Shown piece after piece: positions 61,221 to 64,000 of a DNA stretch of 64,000 bases; within the stretch, counting starts at the first letter, position 1, and each line of letters starts with the position of its first letter. A program made the position numbers and the translations under genes. Source of the stretch: Pseudovibrio flavus (lineage in GTDB: Bacteria; Pseudomonadota; Alphaproteobacteria; Rhizobiales; Stappiaceae); NCBI RefSeq assembly GCF_009711345.1, contig NZ_SMMA01000065.1, forward strand, positions 349,054 to 413,053, in the 5' to 3' direction. The notes under the pieces were generated by a model. It was given only the letters and a program-made list of their open reading frames with translations, had not been told where the DNA came from and did not search any database.

Positions 61221-61636
61221 TCGCTAGCAGCTGATTTGCTTTAAAACCGCATCCGAATTTCGGGTGCGGTTTTTTTATGCCCGTTATTTGCGTGATTCAC
61301 GTTATAAGCCCCGTTTTGTTTTAAGTGCTGTTGAACGTGTGTGTCTAAGTTAAGCTTCCGCGATTACCTTTAAAAATAAGTGGTGAAAAATGATTGGTTA
61401 AATCTGACTTGATGACGATTATATCTACTGTACCACTAGGAAATTGTAGAGAGTTTTGGATTGCGGATAGTTTATACTGCTGATTTCAAGGTTAAATGAA
61501 ATTCAGCGATGTTTGTCACTGAAGTGCTTCCGCTAGAAACAATAAACAACAAGTTATTCTCATCGAATTTTGAGGGGTAACACTCGCTTTCGAAGTGAGT
61601 TCGAGCATCTCGACCCAGCTTTAGGAGGTGAGGAAG
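61221..61636. other. Intergenic region upstream of the DnaA-C-like gene
   Basis: Besides the mucR terminator, these 416 AT-rich bases contain one inverted repeat near the right edge, ACTCGCT-TTCGA-AGTGAGT (about 61582-61600), ~37 bp before the ATG at 61637. No ORF or RNA gene is supported. Confidence 0.5.
61244..61276 (+). terminator. Rho-independent terminator after mucR
   Basis: AAACCGCATCCG (61244-61255) pairs with CGGGTGCGGTTT (61261-61272) with one G-T pair, then a run of T residues. Confidence 0.93.
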
Positions 61637-62044
61637 ATGAAACTCTTCGATAGTGCATTACACAGGACCGAAGAAGCTCTGGCGATAAAACAGGCAATAC
61701 CGCAGCCCTTGATGGGAGGGGTGGATTTTATCGCTACAGGATGTGTTGCTCTCGCGTTTGCAGTAAATCCGCGACACATGCATGCCCCCTCTCGTGGAAG
61801 GGCTCGCGTGGCACTTGCCCGGCAGGTTTCCATGTATCTGCTGCATGTTGCCTTGGGGTTGACACTCTCTCAGGCTGGAAGGGTGTTTGGCCGTGACCGG
61901 ACGACCGCAGGCCACGCTTGCAAGATTGTCGAGGACATGCGCGATGACGAAACGTTCGATAGGCTTATCACTGATCTAGAAGCTGAAATGCAAGCCTCTG
62001 TTCGGCGGGCAATTGATATGCATGAGTGGAGGGAAAGCGCATGA
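61637..62044 (+). CDS. DnaA C-terminal-like DNA-binding protein
   Basis: This 135-residue protein has only a DnaA domain IV-type helix-turn-helix, with no ATPase: ARQVSMYLLHVALGLTLSQAGRVFGRDRTTAGHACKIVEDMRDDE contains the GRDRTT-x-x-HA signature that reads DnaA boxes in DnaA itself. Such stand-alone proteins occur widely in Rhizobiales next to a DUF6456 gene. They might bind DnaA-box-like sites as regulators. The ATG at 61637 is eight bases after a perfect AGGAGG; the GTG at 61628 is less likely. Its stop overlaps the next ATG (ATGA). Confidence 0.9.
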   Translation: MKLFDSALHRTEEALAIKQAIPQPLMGGVDFIATGCVALAFAVNPRHMHAPSRGRARVALARQVSMYLLHVALGLTLSQAGRVFGRDRTTAGHACKIVEDMRDDETFDRLITDLEAEMQASVRRAIDMHEWRESA

Positions 62045-62763
62045 CGTCACTTCCAATGCAGCTCTATGCTTTGTCTGCCGGTACGAAAGAGAAGGTTGTT
62101 GCCCTGCTGAAGCAAGTAAAGCGGGCAGGCTACTCCAAAGATAGGGCTACAGAGGCTTTTCCTAGTCCGGTCTTTGAGCTGGCGCTTGATACTGGGCTCA
62201 TCGAATATTCAGCGTCTGACCATCTTTCCCTCACAATGATTGGCCGACAGACTTTGAAGGTACTTTTAAGTTCTGCTGGGCTGGAGGAGCCGCAGTATGC
62301 ATCTCCCGTAGGCTCAATGGGCGTTAAGCTAACCGACTTACCTCAGGTGAGTCTCAAAGAAAGTCCTCTGCAGTGGCTCGCCAGTCGGCGGGATCGGCAT
62401 GGCCAACCGATGGTTACGAGCGAGCAGGTTGAGGCCGGTGAGCGTTTGCGTACGGACTTTACTAGGGCTTGTCTAGGCGGCATCACCCGCAGCAACTGGC
62501 GCACTGAAAGGCTTGGATCCAGCTATCGCCAAATGGAAGAGAGCGACTATCAGCTGGACGCACGCCGACGCTTTTACGATGCGCTTGATGCTGTCGGGCC
62601 AGAGCTTTCTTCAGTTCTGGTAGATGTGTGCTGTCACCTCAACGGGCTTGCTGCGACGGAGAAAAAAAGAGGTTGGCCGGAAAGAACCGCAAAGGTGGTT
62701 CTTTGCCTAGCGCTGGACCGGCTCTACGCTCACTATCTGGTAGCGCTCAGGGCATCTCCATAA
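62041..62763 (+). CDS. DUF6456-domain protein
   Basis: This 240-residue protein carries the DUF6456 region from about residue 110: LQWLASRRDRHGQPMVTSEQVEAGERLRTDFTRACLGG, then LDARRRFYDALDAVGPELSSVLVDVCCHLNGLAATEKKRGWPERTAKVVLCLALDRLYAHY. The end looks like an HTH fold. The first ~90 residues are a separate helical section. It is co-translated with the DnaA-C-like protein through an ATGA overlap, which points to a joint role. Function is unknown. Confidence 0.85.
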   Translation: MTSLPMQLYALSAGTKEKVVALLKQVKRAGYSKDRATEAFPSPVFELALDTGLIEYSASDHLSLTMIGRQTLKVLLSSAGLEEPQYASPVGSMGVKLTDLPQVSLKESPLQWLASRRDRHGQPMVTSEQVEAGERLRTDFTRACLGGITRSNWRTERLGSSYRQMEESDYQLDARRRFYDALDAVGPELSSVLVDVCCHLNGLAATEKKRGWPERTAKVVLCLALDRLYAHYLVALRASP

Positions 62764-62766
62764 ACG

Positions 62767-62800
62767 AAAAAAGGCGCAGCCCTCGATGGGACATACGCCT
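62767..62800 (-). terminator. Terminator downstream of sufE
   Basis: On the minus strand AGGCG/CGCCT with inner CCC/GGG pairing (62772-62800) runs into TTTTTT. It lies 25 bp past the sufE stop. Confidence 0.75.
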
Positions 62801-62824
62801 CCAATCTAACAGAGCGTAACTTGA

Positions 62825-63262
62825 TTATGCAGCTTCGCCGCTAATGGCTTTCACAGCATCGCTCTTGATGCGCTGAACCATAGAGGCAAGGCCGTTGGAA
62901 CGCTGTGGGGTGAGGTGCTCGCGCAGGCCGATCTGGTTGAAGGTTTCTTCGATGTCTTCATCCAAAATGGTCTGTGCGTCCTTACCGGAGTATTTTGCAA
63001 GAACGATAGCAACAAGGCCGCGCACGATATGAGCATCGCTGTCGCCCTTGTAGGTCAAAACAGGCTTACCGTCGCTGTTGGTACCAACCGAAAGCGCCAG
63101 CCAAACCTGAGATACGCAGCCCTGTACTTTATTGGCATCGCTGCGCTCTTCATCGCTCAGGGGTTCAAGTTCGCGGCCAAGCTCGATGACATACCGGTAG
63201 CGATCTTCCCAATCGTCCAGAAATTCAAAACCTTCGAGAATATCTTCGATAGAGCTTGCCAT
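62825..63262 (-). CDS. sufE: SufE-type sulfur acceptor protein
   Basis: This 145-residue protein accepts sulfur from the cysteine desulfurase SufS in Fe-S assembly. The SufE pattern is clear: IEDILEGFEFLDDWEDRYRYVIELGREL, the active Cys in NKVQGCVSQVWLAL, SDAHIVRGLVAIVLAKYSGKDA and LREHLTPQRSNGL. The ATG at 63262 fits the family N-terminus (MASSIED); a GTG at 63292 is the alternative. SufS and the rest of the suf operon are not in the window, as common in rhizobia. Confidence 0.95.
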   Translation of the reverse strand: MASSIEDILEGFEFLDDWEDRYRYVIELGRELEPLSDEERSDANKVQGCVSQVWLALSVGTNSDGKPVLTYKGDSDAHIVRGLVAIVLAKYSGKDAQTILDEDIEETFNQIGLREHLTPQRSNGLASMVQRIKSDAVKAISGEAA

Positions 63263-63401
63263 TGCTATTGTGTCTCCAGAGCATTTTGGCACTGTTCTAC
63301 AGTGCGCTCCTTAAGAGAGCAACCGCCTGCAGGTTCTATTCAAACCTGTTTGCCCAAAAGCATAAGGCGGAGAGATTGCGATGGTCTTGGATGGGAAGAT
63401 G

Positions 63402-63956
63402 TTACGAACGCGGATTAGGGCGCGGCAGTGGAATGGATAGGTACTGTGTGTTTACTGAACGGTTCTCGACCAGCTCTTGTACAACGGCAGGAGCGGTTGC
63501 AATTGCTTTAGCCGCTGCAGCGGTTTCTTCTGCGCTAAGCTGCCACGGAATCTGAAGGTCGTCAGATGTGAGCGTACCGGTTGTGATCTGCTCCTGAATT
63601 TCGGCGATTGGTGCGAGTTTGATGGCTTCGCTCACAGGTGCCATTACATCGGCTGGCAGTTCTTCAAGCGCAATCGCTTCAACACCCTCGGCATTTTCTT
63701 CTTCAACAAGGTAGGAGTAAGCAAGACGGGCAGCCTGTTTTGCTTTCATACCAACCAGTTCAAGAATGTTGTTTCCCGTTTCGCATGCAGCAGGGTTGCG
63801 CTCGCAAAAGCCGGAAAGGTCACTCACAGTCGACTGCGCAGCAACAAGGGCCTGAAGTGGATTAATTGCAGGCGCTTCCTCATCGCTGCCAGTCCCAATA
63901 GGGATGATCAGCAAGATCAAGGAAATCCAGAAGGTCATTTTGAGTAGTGAGTACAT
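63402..63956 (-). CDS. DUF5330-like exported protein
   Basis: This 184-residue protein has an N-terminal hydrophobic segment (FWISLILLIIPIGTG) acting as signal or anchor, then INPLQALVAAQSTVSDLSGFCERNPAACETGNNILEL, the conserved Cys-bearing core of a family I recall as DUF5330, found next to sufE in rhizobia. The C-terminal half is Ala/Glu-rich and less conserved. The start has GGGGCAG close before it. Function is unknown; the upstream neighbour is beyond the window. Confidence 0.75.
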   Translation of the reverse strand: MYSLLKMTFWISLILLIIPIGTGSDEEAPAINPLQALVAAQSTVSDLSGFCERNPAACETGNNILELVGMKAKQAARLAYSYLVEEENAEGVEAIALEELPADVMAPVSEAIKLAPIAEIQEQITTGTLTSDDLQIPWQLSAEETAAAAKAIATAPAVVQELVENRSVNTQYLSIPLPRPNPRS

Positions 63957-64000
63957 AATCTGCCCCGTTATGTCACTTGACGCTACTTTTAAGAAAATCG

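Overview
The window reads as an ordinary chromosomal stretch of an alphaproteobacterium, most likely order Hyphomicrobiales (Rhizobiales). The markers are a MucR/Ros zinc-finger regulator, the DnaA-C-terminal-like/DUF6456 gene pair, sufE next to a DUF5330-type gene, an R. etli ReAV-type asparaginase, a TIGR03808-like Tat protein and a complete mrpABCDEFG antiporter operon. The base composition, which looks only moderately GC-rich by eye, together with the Na+/H+ antiporter would suit a marine genus such as Pseudovibrio or its Stappiaceae relatives. That genus guess is inference. I see no rRNA, tRNA, insertion sequence, phage or CRISPR array.

Region 1 (1-17800) is a polysaccharide locus with its own signalling genes. 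It opens with the 3' part of a hybrid histidine kinase and an NtrC-type sigma-54 activator on the + strand. Facing them is a long minus-strand run, 14148 down to 2977: WcaL-like glycosyltransferase, Wzx flippase, Wzy polymerase, hexapeptide acetyltransferase with a histone-H1-like tail, glycosyltransferase, large secreted DUF4091-like protein, lipoprotein, and Wzz/GumC co-polymerase. Divergent from it are a GT2 glycosyltransferase and a three-domain regulator (RsbW-like ATPase, receiver, PP2C phosphatase), followed by a convergent GT4 gene. The 125-bp divergent region carries two back-to-back sequences with the exact GG-N10-GC spacing of sigma-54 promoters. This suggests a circuit in which the activator drives both arms. 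No Wza-like exporter or priming transferase is visible, so the pathway must draw on genes elsewhere.

Region 2 (17866-29388) holds an EamA exporter, malate synthase G, a DUF1906 protein, an OmpR/EnvZ-type two-component system divergent from a secreted six-EF-hand protein (with a 10-bp-period direct repeat between them), a membrane class III adenylate cyclase and a SulP anion transporter.

Region 3 (29899-41337) is mainly amino- and organic-acid metabolism: an aminotransferase, asparaginase, a Tat-exported beta-helix protein, MeaB and methylmalonyl-CoA mutase (mutAB), with small stress-type genes between them (YbjQ, LprI-like, SDR, GNAT).

Region 4 (41338-54098) is a mixed set: a LuxR-type regulator, a candidate structured RNA or 3' UTR with a strong minus-strand terminator, a DUF2267-like protein, an M20 peptidase, LOG protein, haloacid dehalogenase, class IV aminotransferase, YbfB-type MFS transporter, superoxide dismutase, two tandem secreted paralogues, oligopeptidase B with a CRP/FNR-like palindrome upstream, and MsrB.

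Region 5 (54393-64000) holds the seven-gene mrp operon, mucR, the DnaA-C-like/DUF6456 pair, sufE and a DUF5330-type gene.

Translation starts were moved downstream of the longest ORF wherever a Shine-Dalgarno sequence, signal peptide or family N-terminus supported it; the reason is given in each entry.
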